DNA of 64,000 nt from Neisseriaceae bacterium ESL0693 (GTDB taxonomy: Bacteria; Pseudomonadota; Gammaproteobacteria; Burkholderiales; Neisseriaceae): contig JAQTIE010000005.1 of NCBI GenBank assembly GCA_029433475.1, positions 1 to 64,000 of the forward strand, given 5' to 3'. Position 1 is the first letter of the stretch, and each line of letters opens with the position of its first letter. Below are positions 1 through 10,200 of the stretch, piece after piece. Under the pieces are notes generated by a model. That model saw only the letters and a program-made list of their open reading frames with translations, did no database searches and was not told where the DNA came from. The position numbers and the translations under genes are program-made.

Positions 1-14
1 ACACCGATAAGAAG

Positions 15-43
15 AGCCCTGTAGCTGATGCTACGGGGCTTTT
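15..43. terminator. Rho-independent terminator hairpin
   Basis: An 11-bp stem (AGCCCTGTAGC at 15-25 with GCTACGGGGCT at 30-40, one G-U pair) closes a TGAT loop and is followed by TTT. It probably ends a gene that lies before the window on the plus strand. Confidence 0.7.
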
Positions 44-77
44 ACCATTGTGGCAGAGGGGAGGAGTCACCGGAAAT

Positions 78-242
78 TTAGGTGAGGCCGGGGAAGTTCT
101 GCTGTCGCAGTGCTTCATAGAGCACCAGAGCGGCGGTATTGGAGAGGTTGAGGGAGCGGACATCTGTGGATTGGGGGATGCGCAGACATTGCTCGAGGTG
201 TTGTTGTATGTGGTGATGGCCGACTTGAAGGAGATTTATCGG
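78..242 (-). pseudogene. Remnant of a SpoU-class tRNA 2'-O-methyltransferase (TrmL-like C-terminus)
   Basis: On the minus strand a 54-codon open stretch ends in [26 protein letters not shown] and a stop at 78-80. The S-LNLSN-A and YE-LRQ pattern is the C-terminal knot motif of the SPOUT family, closest to TrmL (tRNA cytidine-34/uridine-34 2'-O-methyltransferase). An in-frame stop at 243-245 cuts it off and I could not find the N-terminal two thirds upstream in this frame, so this looks like the decaying 3' end of a gene. The plus-strand ORF over the same bases is a shadow. The family call is fairly safe; calling it a pseudogene assumes no assembly error. Confidence 0.6.
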
Positions 243-245
243 TCA

Positions 246-854
246 GTAACTGAGGAAAGGCACCGCAGATACTTGATGAATTCAGTTCTAAATCAATGAA
301 TGAGTATCCTCGAATCAGTAAATTGTGACAAGTCAGCTGACTGAATCTGAATGCCTTGTTGGATTATTCTGAGAATATGTAAGGCAATAGATACGGCCAA
401 TGCGTCAGCGTCTTGGAATTCAGAAGGACGACGGGAGCTGATACTGTAAATGAATGAAAGAATCTTACAGATTTAAAGGCTATTTCCGAAGTCATTTACT
501 GTAGCAACATATTTGATAATGATGACCAATGAAGTTGGTTATCTTCGATATTACAGAAAATCTGAAATTTCTATTAATAAACAAAGTTAAATCAAATTCC
601 ATTGTGCCAGCCAGATTGAGTTTATAGACTGATATACTGTTGGATAGATGACTAAAAAATTCATCTGATTACACCGATATGACTATTATGAGCGAATAGA
701 CAAGATCTCAAGGCGGCCATCAGCCGATTTGTCAGTCAGGCAATTTCTGGTTATGCTGCATTCCGGTATGGCTGTGTGAGACAGTCATAAAATCATATTG
801 ACTACTGCGCTGGTATATATCAGGCAGTTTCTGGTACTTTCAATAAATTATTAT
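246..854. other. Gene-poor stretch with possible further gene decay
   Basis: About 600 bases without an intact gene. On the minus strand 293-472 is open and encodes a segment reading FQDADALAVSIALHILR, which resembles the C-terminal DAADALAVA-type helix of RuvC; the rest does not resemble RuvC and there is no start codon context, so I treat it only as a possible remnant. No clear promoter for the downstream peptidase was identified. Confidence 0.35.
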
Positions 855-2876
855 ATGTTTACCAATGATCCTTTTCTGAATTTGGAAAATTTACATCACC
901 CGGATACCCAGGCACTGATCCGGCAATCGCGTTTTCAGACACAATGGTCTTTAATTGATGATCCGACGTTTGATGCAATAAGACAGGACATGACTTCAGT
1001 GTTGCAGGATGAGCAGCAAATTCCGTTTTGTCAGGAATTTCGTGCCCGTATGTATCATTTTTATCAGTCTGAAGAATGGCCTAAGGGTGTTTATCGGGTA
1101 TGTTCGAGTGCCAGCTATCGTGCAGGAATACCGCAATGGCAGATTTTGTTTTCAGTGGCAGATTTTGATGCGGTGCTGGGCGATGATGTGGCATTGCAAG
1201 GCGTGGCGCATTATGTTGAAGCACCGGAACATGTGCTGATCAGTCTGAGTGCGGGCGGAGGCGATGCCGCTTATACTATTGAGTTTGATCTGGCTAAACA
1301 ATGCATTGTAGCGGAAGGTTTTCATTTCCCGCTGGGTAAAAGTGTGGTGAGCTGGCGCGATGAAAACAGTGTCTGGGTATGTCCGGCCTGGGATGAGCGT
1401 CAGTGCACACAAGCGGGCTACGCTAAACAAGTGTGGTTATTGTGCCGTGGACAGCGGTTTGAAGAGGCAGTTCCTGTTTTTGATATGGACGCTGGTGGCA
1501 TGATGGTAAATGCATGGCGTTATCTGGATAATCAGGGTTCGCCGATTGACCTGATTGAAGCGGCGAGTGGATTTTATCATAAGCAATATTATCAGGTAAT
1601 GGCCGATCTGCAGCCCAAAGTACTGAATTTGCCTGATGATTGTGAGTTGATGGGTTATCTGTATGGTCAGTTGCTGGTGCAGTTACGCAGTGACTGGATG
1701 CGTGCTAATCAGTGTTATCCGGCCGGCAGTCTGGTGGCGGTAAAGCTGCGTAAAGGGATATTGGGTGCAGCAGAGGTGATTTTTGTACCGGATGCTTCTC
1801 AGGCGATTGAGTGTGTCGAAACCACGCGCCGGTTTGTGGTGGTGTCGATTTTATCTCATGTTAAAAGCACTTTGCTGGCGTGGCAGTTTGTTGATGGGCA
1901 CTGGCAATCAATATCTGTGCCAAGTTTACCCTCTGGTACGCTGGAAATCGTTGATCAGCCGTGGGGAGGTGACGTGTTGTATGTGGCCATCAGTGATTTT
2001 ACAACACCGCTGTCACTGTATACGCTGGATTTGCAGTTACAGGAATTGTGTGTGATGCGTCGCCAGCAAAATCAGTTTGATGCTGAAGGCGTAAAGATTA
2101 AACAGTATTTTGCATTGTCGGCAGATGGTACACAGATACCTTATTATCATGTGGGGCAGGCAATGGGTAAAAAGGTACCTACGCTGGTCTATGTGTATGG
2201 TGGTTTTGGCATGCCACAATTGCCTTACTATCTGGGCGGGATAGGGCGTTACTGGTTACAAAAAGGCTATGCCTTTGTACTGGCCAATGTGCGCGGGGGC
2301 GGTGAATTTGGTCCGGCATGGCATTACGCTGCCTGCGGAGTACATAAGCATCGCAGTGTGGATGATTTACTGGCCGTCTTGCAGGACTTATATCAGCATG
2401 ACAGAGCCAGTGCGGCACATACTGCTATTCAAGGCGGCAGTAATGGTGCTTTGGTGGTGGCTTCAGCTCTGTGTCGTGCGCCACAGCTTCTGGGCGCGGT
2501 GGTGTGTGAGGTACCGCTGACGGATATGCTGCGTTATCCTTATCTGTCAGTGGGCGCTTCCTGGCTGGATGAGTATGGTGATCCTGAAGTTGAAAACGAA
2601 AAAGCAGCATTGGCTTTATTGTCGCCGTATCATAATATTCAGGCTGCACCAGCCTATCCGCCGGTACTGGTGAGTACCAGTATGAATGATGATCGGGTAC
2701 ATCCGGCGCATGCATTAAAATTTTATGCGCGGCTGCGACAGCTTAAGCAACCGGTATGGCTGGCGGTGGCTGATCAGGGCGGCCATGGTGGCTCGGTCAC
2801 TCAGGCAGATACTGCCTCAGAGCTGGCATTATTATTTAGTTTTCTATATCAGACTATTGCTTATAATCAAATATAA
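855..2876 (+). CDS. Prolyl oligopeptidase family serine peptidase (S9)
   Basis: A 673-residue cytosolic-type serine peptidase of family S9: an N-terminal beta-propeller part (about residues 1-390) that restricts access, and a C-terminal alpha/beta-hydrolase domain. The nucleophile is Ser529 in the GGSNGA motif, the likely acid is in NDDRVHP near residue 613, and the histidine is in GGHGG near residue 648; a YVYGGFG segment precedes them as in prolyl oligopeptidases. I chose ATG 855 (protein begins MFTNDPF) over an upstream TTG at 798 because homologues start close to the propeller; neither has a strong ribosome site. It stands alone, with decayed DNA before it and acpP after it. The natural substrate cannot be told from sequence. 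Confidence 0.85.
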   Translation: MFTNDPFLNLENLHHPDTQALIRQSRFQTQWSLIDDPTFDAIRQDMTSVLQDEQQIPFCQEFRARMYHFYQSEEWPKGVYRVCSSASYRAGIPQWQILFSVADFDAVLGDDVALQGVAHYVEAPEHVLISLSAGGGDAAYTIEFDLAKQCIVAEGFHFPLGKSVVSWRDENSVWVCPAWDERQCTQAGYAKQVWLLCRGQRFEEAVPVFDMDAGGMMVNAWRYLDNQGSPIDLIEAASGFYHKQYYQVMADLQPKVLNLPDDCELMGYLYGQLLVQLRSDWMRANQCYPAGSLVAVKLRKGILGAAEVIFVPDASQAIECVETTRRFVVVSILSHVKSTLLAWQFVDGHWQSISVPSLPSGTLEIVDQPWGGDVLYVAISDFTTPLSLYTLDLQLQELCVMRRQQNQFDAEGVKIKQYFALSADGTQIPYYHVGQAMGKKVPTLVYVYGGFGMPQLPYYLGGIGRYWLQKGYAFVLANVRGGGEFGPAWHYAACGVHKHRSVDDLLAVLQDLYQHDRASAAHTAIQGGSNGALVVASALCRAPQLLGAVVCEVPLTDMLRYPYLSVGASWLDEYGDPEVENEKAALALLSPYHNIQAAPAYPPVLVSTSMNDDRVHPAHALKFYARLRQLKQPVWLAVADQGGHGGSVTQADTASELALLFSFLYQTIAYNQI

Positions 2877-3010
2877 TAATATGCTTTGAATGGCGGCAGA
2901 GAAAAGCAGCATGTTTATTCATTTACCGGTACTGGCGGGTAAAACAGCATGATGATTTAACCCTGCATTTATCCGGAATAAATTAAATTAAAAAGGTGGT
3001 GAAAATCACT

Positions 3011-3075
3011 GAAAACCGGTAAACTGTCGCCAAATGATTTTTTAGATAGAAAACCGGTTATTTATTCGGTACAAT
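3011..3075 (+). promoter_or_regulatory. acpP upstream region: direct repeat and likely -10
   Basis: The decamer GAAAACCGGT occurs twice (3011-3020 and 3049-3058) and a TACAAT -10-like hexamer lies at 3070-3075, about 75 bases before the acpP start. The repeats are spaced 38 bases and could be a regulator site; no -35 of good quality is visible, which would fit an activated promoter. Functional assignment is inference. Confidence 0.35.
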
Positions 3076-3151
3076 AGTAAACATCTAACTGTATTAATTT
3101 AATATTAACCCTGTCCGCTATGTGCCGGGCAAAGTAAGGAAAGATCTGTAA

Positions 3152-3391
3152 ATGGATAACAACATCGAACAGCGTGTGAAAAAAATTGTTGCAGAACAAT
3201 TGGGTGTGAGTGAAGCAGAAGTAAAAAATGAATCTTCTTTTCAGGAAGATCTGGGTGCCGACTCACTGGACACCGTTGAATTGGTGATGGCTCTGGAAGA
3301 AGCTTTTGGTTGCGAAATCCCTGATGAAGAAGCAGAAAAAATCACAACTGTACAACAAGCCATTGATTTTGTTAGCGCCCATTTAGATTAA
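3152..3391 (+). CDS. acpP: Acyl carrier protein
   Basis: A 79-residue acidic acyl carrier protein that carries growing fatty acids as thioesters on a 4'-phosphopantetheine arm. The attachment site is Ser38 in GADSLDTVE, followed by the recognition helix VELVMALEE. Length and sequence are typical of bacterial AcpP. It is followed after about 100 bases by fabF, the standard acpP-fabF pair. The start is ATG at 3152, with AAGGAAAG upstream as the ribosome site. Confidence 0.97.
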   Translation: MDNNIEQRVKKIVAEQLGVSEAEVKNESSFQEDLGADSLDTVELVMALEEAFGCEIPDEEAEKITTVQQAIDFVSAHLD

Positions 3392-3488
3392 TTATTGAAG
3401 GCGTTTCCAATCTCAGATAATACCTCTGACGAAGATAGGTGTGCCGTTGCCGCCTGAATCGGCAGAGGTTTTTTCTTGTGAGAAAAAT

Positions 3489-4736
3489 ATGAGTAAAAAA
3501 AGAGTAGTCATTACTGGTTTAGGGCAGGTTTCTCCTGTGGGTAACGATGTGGCCACCGCCTGGCAAAATCTGCTGAACGGCGTGAGTGGTATTGGTACCA
3601 TTACCCATTTTGATGCTTCTGCTTTACCCTGTCAGATTGCCGGTGAAGTAAAGAATTTTGATGTTAACCAGTATCTGAACAGTAAAGAAGCACGCCGGAT
3701 GGATTCGTTTATCCATTTCGGTATTGCGGCTGCTTTACAGGCCATTGATGATGCCGGCCTGGATGATATGGCCAATCTGGATACCACCCGTGTGGGGGTG
3801 AATATTGGTGCCGGTATTGGCGGATTACCTGCCATTGAGGCTACCGCCCGGACGCTGGTGGCGCACGGGCCGCGTAAAATTAATCCGTTTTTTATTCCCA
3901 GTTCGCTGATTAATTTGATTGCTGGTCATGTCACCATTCTGAAAGGTTATCAGGGCCCGAGTTATGGTATGGTATCTGCCTGTACCACGGGGGCACACAG
4001 TATTGGTGATTCTGCCCGGCTGATTGCCTATGGTGATGCTGATGTGATGATTGCAGGCGGTGCTGAAGGTGCCATCTGTGAGATGGGCATTGGTGGTTTT
4101 GCGGCCATGAAGGCGTTATCTACCCGCAATGATGATCCGGCCACGGCTTCCCGTCCCTGGGATACCGGACGTGATGGTTTTGTGATGGGTGAAGGTGCCG
4201 GTATTATGGTGCTGGAAGACTATGATCACGCTAAAAAACGCGGTGCGCGTATTTATGCTGAGATTGTCGGCTTTGGCATGAGTTCTGATGCTTATCATAT
4301 TACTGCGCCGAATACCGATGGTCCGGCACTGGGTATTAAACGGGCTTTGGCTGATGCTGGCCTGAACCCTGAAGACATTGATTATGTGAATGCCCATGGT
4401 ACTTCTACGCCCTTGGGTGATGCCAATGAAACCCAGGCATTGAAAATCGCTCTGGGTGAGCATGCGAAAAAGGTTGTGGTCAATTCCACCAAATCCATGA
4501 CCGGGCATTTGCTGGGTGGTGCTGGCGGGGTGGAAGCGGTATACACCGTTTTGGCGATTCATGAGCAAAAATCACCGCCGACAATCAATATTTTTGAGCA
4601 GGATCATGAAGCAGGTTGTGATCTGGATTATTGTGCCAATGAAGGCCGGGATATGCAGATTCGTGCTGCTATTTCCAATTCATTCGGCTTTGGTGGTACC
4701 AATGGTTCACTGGTATTCAAACGCTTTGAAGGTTAA
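3489..4736 (+). CDS. fabF: Beta-ketoacyl-ACP synthase II
   Basis: Condenses malonyl-ACP with acyl-ACP in fatty-acid elongation; KAS II is the form that elongates palmitoleoyl chains. The 415-residue protein has the thiolase fold: nucleophilic Cys in VSACTTGAHS (about residue 165), the first catalytic His in NAHGTSTPLGD and the second in KSMTGHLLGGAGG, with the C-terminal NSFGFGGTN signature. I chose ATG 3489 (MSKKRVVITGLG) because the upstream in-frame codons from 3441 lie before the conserved N-terminus. It follows acpP and is probably co-transcribed. The other fab genes lie near 50 kb on the opposite strand. Confidence 0.97.
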   Translation: MSKKRVVITGLGQVSPVGNDVATAWQNLLNGVSGIGTITHFDASALPCQIAGEVKNFDVNQYLNSKEARRMDSFIHFGIAAALQAIDDAGLDDMANLDTTRVGVNIGAGIGGLPAIEATARTLVAHGPRKINPFFIPSSLINLIAGHVTILKGYQGPSYGMVSACTTGAHSIGDSARLIAYGDADVMIAGGAEGAICEMGIGGFAAMKALSTRNDDPATASRPWDTGRDGFVMGEGAGIMVLEDYDHAKKRGARIYAEIVGFGMSSDAYHITAPNTDGPALGIKRALADAGLNPEDIDYVNAHGTSTPLGDANETQALKIALGEHAKKVVVNSTKSMTGHLLGGAGGVEAVYTVLAIHEQKSPPTINIFEQDHEAGCDLDYCANEGRDMQIRAAISNSFGFGGTNGSLVFKRFEG

Positions 4737-4973
4737 AGTATTGTAGTCTATGGCCACAGACTGCCTGATGTTGTCAGGTAATCTGTGGTTTATTTTGCCG
4801 ATGGGTTGTTTTTTGTCTGATCTGGTGATGGCATGGGATTATCCATTTATATAGACAGATTGACTGAATGGTTCGGACAGCTGAAAGACCAGTGTCTATT
4901 ACGCTGCAAAAATCATCTATTTGCCTGTGGTATCAGATGAATTGACCGGTGAAGTCAGCGAAGGGGGAGCAGC

Positions 4974-5951
4974 ATGAAAATTGGCATAATGGGCTCAGGT
5001 GCATGGGGTACTGCATTGGCCATTCACTTTGCATTACATCAACATCAGGTGTGGCTGTGGTCGCATCGTGCCGAACACGTGGCACAATTGCAACAACAGC
5101 GGTGTAATCAACGTTATCTGCCTGATTTCCAGTTACCAGATCTGGTTGTACCAACCGCTACGCTGGCTATGGCTGATGTGGTGATTATTGCCACGCCGGT
5201 GGCGGCTTTGCGCAGTAGTGCCCGGCAGCTGGTTGCTGCCGGACTGGGAGAGGTTCCCGTACTGGCAGCGTGTAAGGGTTTTGAGCAGCAAACGGGGCTG
5301 TTGCCGCATCAGGTGCTGGCCGAGGTACTGCCACATAATACTTGTATCGGTGTATTATCTGGTCCGAGCTTTGCGCAGGAACTGGCACAGCAGCAGCCTT
5401 GTGCTGTCACACTGGCTTCATCTGATATTGACTGGATTCGTGATTTGGCAGCGCGCCTGAATAATAATGTGTTACGGTTATACGCCAATCATGATGTGGT
5501 GGGTGCTGCGGTGGGTGGTGCGGTTAAAAATGTGATGGCCATTGCCAATGGCATCGCTGATGGTCTGCACTATGGCAAAAATGCCCAGGTGGCGCTTATT
5601 ACACGCGGATTGGCGGAAATATCACGATTGGCGCTGGCGTTGGGTGCGCGTCAAAATACTTTGATGGGCTTATCAGGTATGGGTGATCTTATTTTGACCT
5701 GTACCGGTGCGTTGTCACGTAATCGTAAAGTGGGGCTATTACTGGCAGAAGGCAAATCGTTGCCGCAGGCGCTGGCCGAATTGGGTCATGTGGCCGAAGG
5801 GGTGTATACGGTAGAAGAAGTATGTCGTCAGGCTGAGCGTTTGGGTGTGGATATGCCGATTGCGATGTTGTTACGCCAACTGTTTCATGGCAATATTAAT
5901 GTGCATTCGCTGGCCGAAACCTTAATGGAACGTGAGCCTACTTTGGAATAA
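4974..5951 (+). CDS. gpsA: Glycerol-3-phosphate dehydrogenase [NAD(P)+]
   Basis: Reduces dihydroxyacetone phosphate to sn-glycerol 3-phosphate, the backbone for phospholipids. The 325-residue protein opens with the Rossmann motif GSGAWGTALA (residues 7-16), has LSGPSFAQELA in the middle and the substrate/catalytic segment GGAVKNVMAIANG containing the active-site lysine near residue 184. A good ribosome site (AAGGGGGAG) lies just before ATG 4974. The gene stands between fabF and the zapB/zapA pair, with about 90 bases on its downstream side. Confidence 0.96.
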   Translation: MKIGIMGSGAWGTALAIHFALHQHQVWLWSHRAEHVAQLQQQRCNQRYLPDFQLPDLVVPTATLAMADVVIIATPVAALRSSARQLVAAGLGEVPVLAACKGFEQQTGLLPHQVLAEVLPHNTCIGVLSGPSFAQELAQQQPCAVTLASSDIDWIRDLAARLNNNVLRLYANHDVVGAAVGGAVKNVMAIANGIADGLHYGKNAQVALITRGLAEISRLALALGARQNTLMGLSGMGDLILTCTGALSRNRKVGLLLAEGKSLPQALAELGHVAEGVYTVEEVCRQAERLGVDMPIAMLLRQLFHGNINVHSLAETLMEREPTLE

Positions 5952-6044
5952 TGGTTGCCGAACAGAGGATGTCTGGTATATTAGCCATTCATGCCATAAC
6001 GGGCCAGTAGTCATACTGAGTATGTTGGGAATAGAAGGTTATTT

Positions 6045-6371
6045 ATGAACAATCAGTTACAGCAATTGGAAGACAGTGTTAACCGTCTGGCTGCCCAGTT
6101 TAATGCAGCCACGATTGAAAATCGGCAACTGGCGAGAAAGATTACGTTACTTCAGCAACAAAAACAACAACAATTGGCCGATTCGCAAGCCAGACAGCAA
6201 GAGCTGATAAAAAAGTATGAACTGAGATTGCTTCAGATACAGGAAAGTTTACAGCATCAGGTTAGTGAACTGAGTGCCGAGAAACAATATTATCAGCAGA
6301 TACTGGATGCGACTTCTGAAGAAATACAGCGATTATTGCAACGGTTGCCTGCAGCAAGACAAGAGGGTTGA
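6045..6371 (+). CDS. ZapB-like coiled-coil protein
   Basis: A 108-residue protein that is almost entirely coiled coil: many Gln, Glu, Lys and Leu in heptad-like spacing, no hydrophobic core segment and no signal peptide. Its position directly before zapA, sharing the stop/start bases, suggests the cell-division role of the small ZapB-type (TIGR02449-like) proteins that bind ZapA or FtsZ at midcell. Sequence alone supports only 'coiled coil'; the family name rests on context. Ribosome site AGAAGG precedes ATG 6045. Confidence 0.65.
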   Translation: MNNQLQQLEDSVNRLAAQFNAATIENRQLARKITLLQQQKQQQLADSQARQQELIKKYELRLLQIQESLQHQVSELSAEKQYYQQILDATSEEIQRLLQRLPAARQEG

Positions 6372-6667
6372 TGATGGACGAAATCAGACAGGTACAAGTT
6401 GAAATTTTAGGTCGTCCGTTTAATATCGGTACGCCGTCAAGTGAGCATGATACCTTGATGCAGGCGGTACAGATGCTGAATGACAAAATAGCCGCCATTC
6501 AAAGTACCGGCAGAATTATTGAGACCGACAAAATTGTGATCATGGCAGCGCTGAATTTAACGCATGATTTACTTAAACTGACCATAGCGGATGGTTTGGC
6601 AATTGGTGATTTTGAGCGTAAAATAGAGGCTATGCTTAAAGTCTGTGATGATGCTTTGCATTCCTGA
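6371..6667 (+). CDS. zapA: Cell division protein ZapA
   Basis: ZapA binds and bundles FtsZ filaments in the Z ring. The 98-residue product has the family's N-terminal VEILGRPFNI strand segment, then EHDTLMQAVQMLNDKIAAI and the KIVIMAALNLTHDLL helix. ATG 6371 overlaps the stop of the ZapB-like gene by one base (TGATG), which suggests translational coupling; an ATG also sits at 6374. 6S RNA follows immediately, the same order as zapA-ssrS in Escherichia coli. Confidence 0.93.
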   Translation: MMDEIRQVQVEILGRPFNIGTPSSEHDTLMQAVQMLNDKIAAIQSTGRIIETDKIVIMAALNLTHDLLKLTIADGLAIGDFERKIEAMLKVCDDALHS

Positions 6668-6687
6668 CTTACTTCAATGATCTTCTT

Positions 6688-6870
6688 TTTCCTCTGCGGT
6701 GTTCGGTAGGACATATATTCCTTTGAACCAATAAATTCGCTTTTTTGGCGGTTGTGCTGATGGTGGGTGTGAGCGTTCTTTATGAATGAACCCGAAACCA
6801 TCCGATACTGCCAAGCCTTGTCTCCAAGGTTCAAGCGGATGGCGTCCGATCCGGCACTGGCGGAGGATCC
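6688..6870 (+). ncRNA. ssrS: 6S RNA
   Basis: About 180 nt that fold like 6S RNA, the sigma70-holoenzyme mimic. The ends pair: CCTCTGC at 6691-6697 with GCGGAGG at 6860-6866 (one G-U), then GTG with CAC; TTGAACC near 6723 pairs with GGTTCAA near 6829, bracketing the single-stranded bulge. The segment GGTTCAAG is also found in E. coli 6S RNA. Position right after zapA is the classic ssrS locus. Ends are approximate. The ORFs crossing this stretch are not genes. A covariance search with the 6S model would settle it. Confidence 0.85.
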
Positions 6871-6879
6871 CATTACTAC

Positions 6880-6910
6880 AGGTTGTCTGATGATTCGGGC
6901 AACCTGTTTG
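6880..6910 (+). terminator. Terminator after 6S RNA
   Basis: An 11-bp stem with two G-U pairs (AGGTTGTCTGA at 6880-6890, TCGGGCAACCT at 6895-6905) closes a TGAT loop and is followed by GTTTG. It lies 10 bases beyond the 6S RNA 3' end. Confidence 0.6.
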
Positions 6911-7234
6911 TATGTACTGTCGTCTCTGAATGTGTTTATTGAAGAGTAATTTCAATCAGAGAGATATTTATTTTAATCTGTGGTGCTAGTGTTTTCTGGG
7001 TCAATGTCCAATATTCTGTAATAAAAGGATTTTGTTGCTGGTTTCTCTGGCAGTATTGCAAAGATTAGGGTAAATTCAATGTGTGCTTTAAGCCATAAAG
7101 TGCGGGTTTGCCAGAAATACGGCGACTATCTGCCTATCCGGTTAAGGATATTCCGGCATTTTTGTGATGGCTAGGGTAAGTCTATTGATTAATTCCAACC
7201 AAAATCGGTTTGTCGTATTAAGCGATCCGATACA
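6911..7234. other. Intergenic region before dnaE
   Basis: About 320 bases with no ORF or structured element that I can support; it must hold the dnaE promoter, which I could not place with confidence. Confidence 0.4.
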
Positions 7235-10200
7235 ATGAGTATGATGTCAGATAATTTTAGTTATATCCCGCTACGTTTACATACCGAATTTTCGATTGAA
7301 GATGGTATTGTGCGCATTAAAGATGTGATTAAACGTGCACAGGCACTGAATATTCCTGCATTGGGCATCAGTGATCTGATGAATGTCTTTGCTCTGGTCA
7401 AATTTTATAAAGCCTGTCGTCAGGCTGGTATCAAACCCATACTGGGGGTCGATGTCTGGCTGGATAATCCACAACAACCGGATAAGCCGTTTCGAATGTT
7501 GCTACTGGTTAAAAATCATGCCGGTTATCTGCGTCTGAATGAGCTGCTGACTGAGGCCTATGTGGGTAAGGAGAAGAATACCAGTCAGGTTATGCTGCGG
7601 CAGCATTGGTTTGATGAGGGCGATAACAGTGGTCTGATCTGCCTGTCTGGCGCCCATTATGGCGAAATTGGTCAGGCTTTACTGAATCATAAACCGGAAT
7701 TGGCCGATACTGCTCTGGCCAAATATCAGCGCTGGTTTGGTGACGGTTTTTATCTGGAACTGCAACGGTTGCCGGAACGGCCTGAATGGGAGCCGCTGGT
7801 TAATGCGACCGTGGCGTTGGCGGCACAGTCACAGGTTGCAGTGGTGGCAACCCACCCGACACAGTTTTTAGATCAGGATGATTTTCAGGCGCATGAAGTA
7901 CGGGTATGCATTGCCGGTGGCTATGTATTGGCGGATAAACGCCGGCCTCAAACGTTTACACCCAGTCAGTATTTTGCCACACCTGAAGAGATGGCGCAGC
8001 GGTTTGCCGATATTCCGGAAGCGCTGGCCAACAGTGTCACCATTGCTCAGCGGTGTAATCTGAACCTGACTTTGGGTAAAAACTTTCTGCCACTGTTTCC
8101 CACGCCGGCTGGTATGACATTGGATGAACATCTGGTGGCACTGAGTAATCAGGGTTTACAAGAGCGTATGCTCATGCTTTATCCTGATGAGGCCGAGCGT
8201 GCGCGTAAAATGCCTGAATATCAGCAGCGACTTGATTATGAATTGGCTGTTATTATTCAGATGCAATTTCCAGGCTACTTTCTGATTGTGCAGGACTTCA
8301 TCAATTGGGCCAAGCAAAATGGTTGTCCGGTAGGCCCTGGCCGTGGTTCCGGCGCTGGTTCTCTGGTGGCATTTTCACTGCGTATTACTGATCTTGATCC
8401 TTTGCGGTATAACCTGCTGTTTGAACGGTTTCTGAATCCGGAACGGGTATCCATGCCTGATTTTGATGTGGATTTCTGTCAGGAAAACCGTGGCCGGGTG
8501 ATTCAGTATGTACGACATAAATATGGTGCTGCTGCTGTAAGTCAGATTGTCACGTTTGGTACCATGTCTTCAAAAGCGGTGATTCGTGATGTGGGTCGGG
8601 TGCTGGATCTGCCCTTTGGTTTGTGTGATCGTTTATCCAAACTGATTCCGGTGGAAACCAATAAGCCGCTCAGCCTCACCAAAGCGATGGAAGCTGAGCC
8701 GCAGATTATGCAGTTACTGCATCAAGAGGAAGCGGAAGAATTGATGCCGCTGGCGCTGAAGCTGGAAGATCTGACCCGGGGTCTGGGCATGCATGCCGGC
8801 GGGGTATTGATGGCGCCGGGCAAAATTGCTGATTTCTGCCCGATTTATCAGGCCAGTGGAGAGGATGCATCGCCGGTATCGATGTTTGATAAAGATGATG
8901 TGGAACAGATTGGTCTGGTTAAATTCGATTTTCTGGGTTTACGCAATCTGACCATCATTGAGATGACCCAGAATAATATTTTGCAGACCACAGGCGAACA
9001 TGTGGATGTGAGCCAGATTCCGCTGGATGATGCAGCTACGTATGCCGATATTTTTGCTAAAGGCAATACCACTGCGGTATTTCAGTTTGAGTCAGTGGGT
9101 ATGAAAAAAATGCTGGTGACCGCCAAACCCACGAAATTTGAGGAAATTATCGCGTTTGTATCATTGTATCGTCCAGGACCGATGGATTTGATTCCGGATT
9201 TTATCCGCCGTATGCATGGGGAGGAAAAAGTAGAATATCTGCACCCTTTACTCGAACCGGTACTCAGTTCGACTTATGGCGTGATGGTGTATCAGGAACA
9301 GGTGATGCAGGCGGCGCAGATGTGCGGTGGTTATACCCTTGGCGGTGCCGATTTGTTACGGCGTGCCATGGGCAAGAAAAAAGTGGAGGAGATGGTCAAG
9401 CACCGCGCCATTTTTGAAAAAGGCGCAGCTGAAAAAGGCATTGACCAGCATACCGCTAATGAAATTTTCAACTATATGGAAAAATTTGCCGGTTATGGGT
9501 TTAATAAATCCCATGCGGCGGCCTATGCGCTGGTGTCATATCAGACCGCCTGGTTAAAACGGCATTATCTGGCCGAATATCTGGCCGGCACCATGTCCAG
9601 TGAATTGACCAATACAGATCAATTAAAAATTTTTGTTGAGGATGGTATTGCCAATGGTCTGACTTTCCTGCCGCCAAGTGTGAATGAGTCATTTTATCGT
9701 TTTAAACCCAACCAGCATCGTCAGGTGCGTTATGCGCTGGGGGCAATTAAAGGAACCGGCGAAGGAGCGGTCGATGCCATCATCGAGGCGCGTGAGAAAG
9801 ATGGTCCGTTCAAGGATTTATTTGACTTTTGTCAGCGGGTAGATCGTCATCATTTGAACCGGCGTACTATTGAGGCTTTAATCCGGGCGGGTGCGTTTGA
9901 TGAACTGAATGATAACCGGGCACAGTTACTGGCCAATATTGATCTGGCGCTGGATAATGCTGAGCAGATTGCAGCCAATGTGAATCAGGGTGGTTTGTTT
10001 GATTTGGTTGAAGACGCTATTGAGCCGGTCAAAATGCAGCCGGTTGCCCCGTGGCCGCTGGCGGTAAAGCTGGCAGAAGAAAAGCAGGCATTGGGATTTT
10101 ATTTTTCAGGACATCCGTTTGAACCGTATCAGGAAGAGGTGCGGCGCTTTGCGTCCACTGCATTATCGGCACTGAAAGCTTCCACAGATCGATTGCAGTG

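Noticed and set aside
48-299. 83-codon plus-strand ORF at the start
   Set aside because: It is the antisense of the TrmL-like remnant, which has clear family motifs on the minus strand.
6499-6955. Minus-strand ORFs of 93 and 124 codons after zapA
   Set aside because: They cross zapA and the 6S RNA and have no ribosome site or family similarity.
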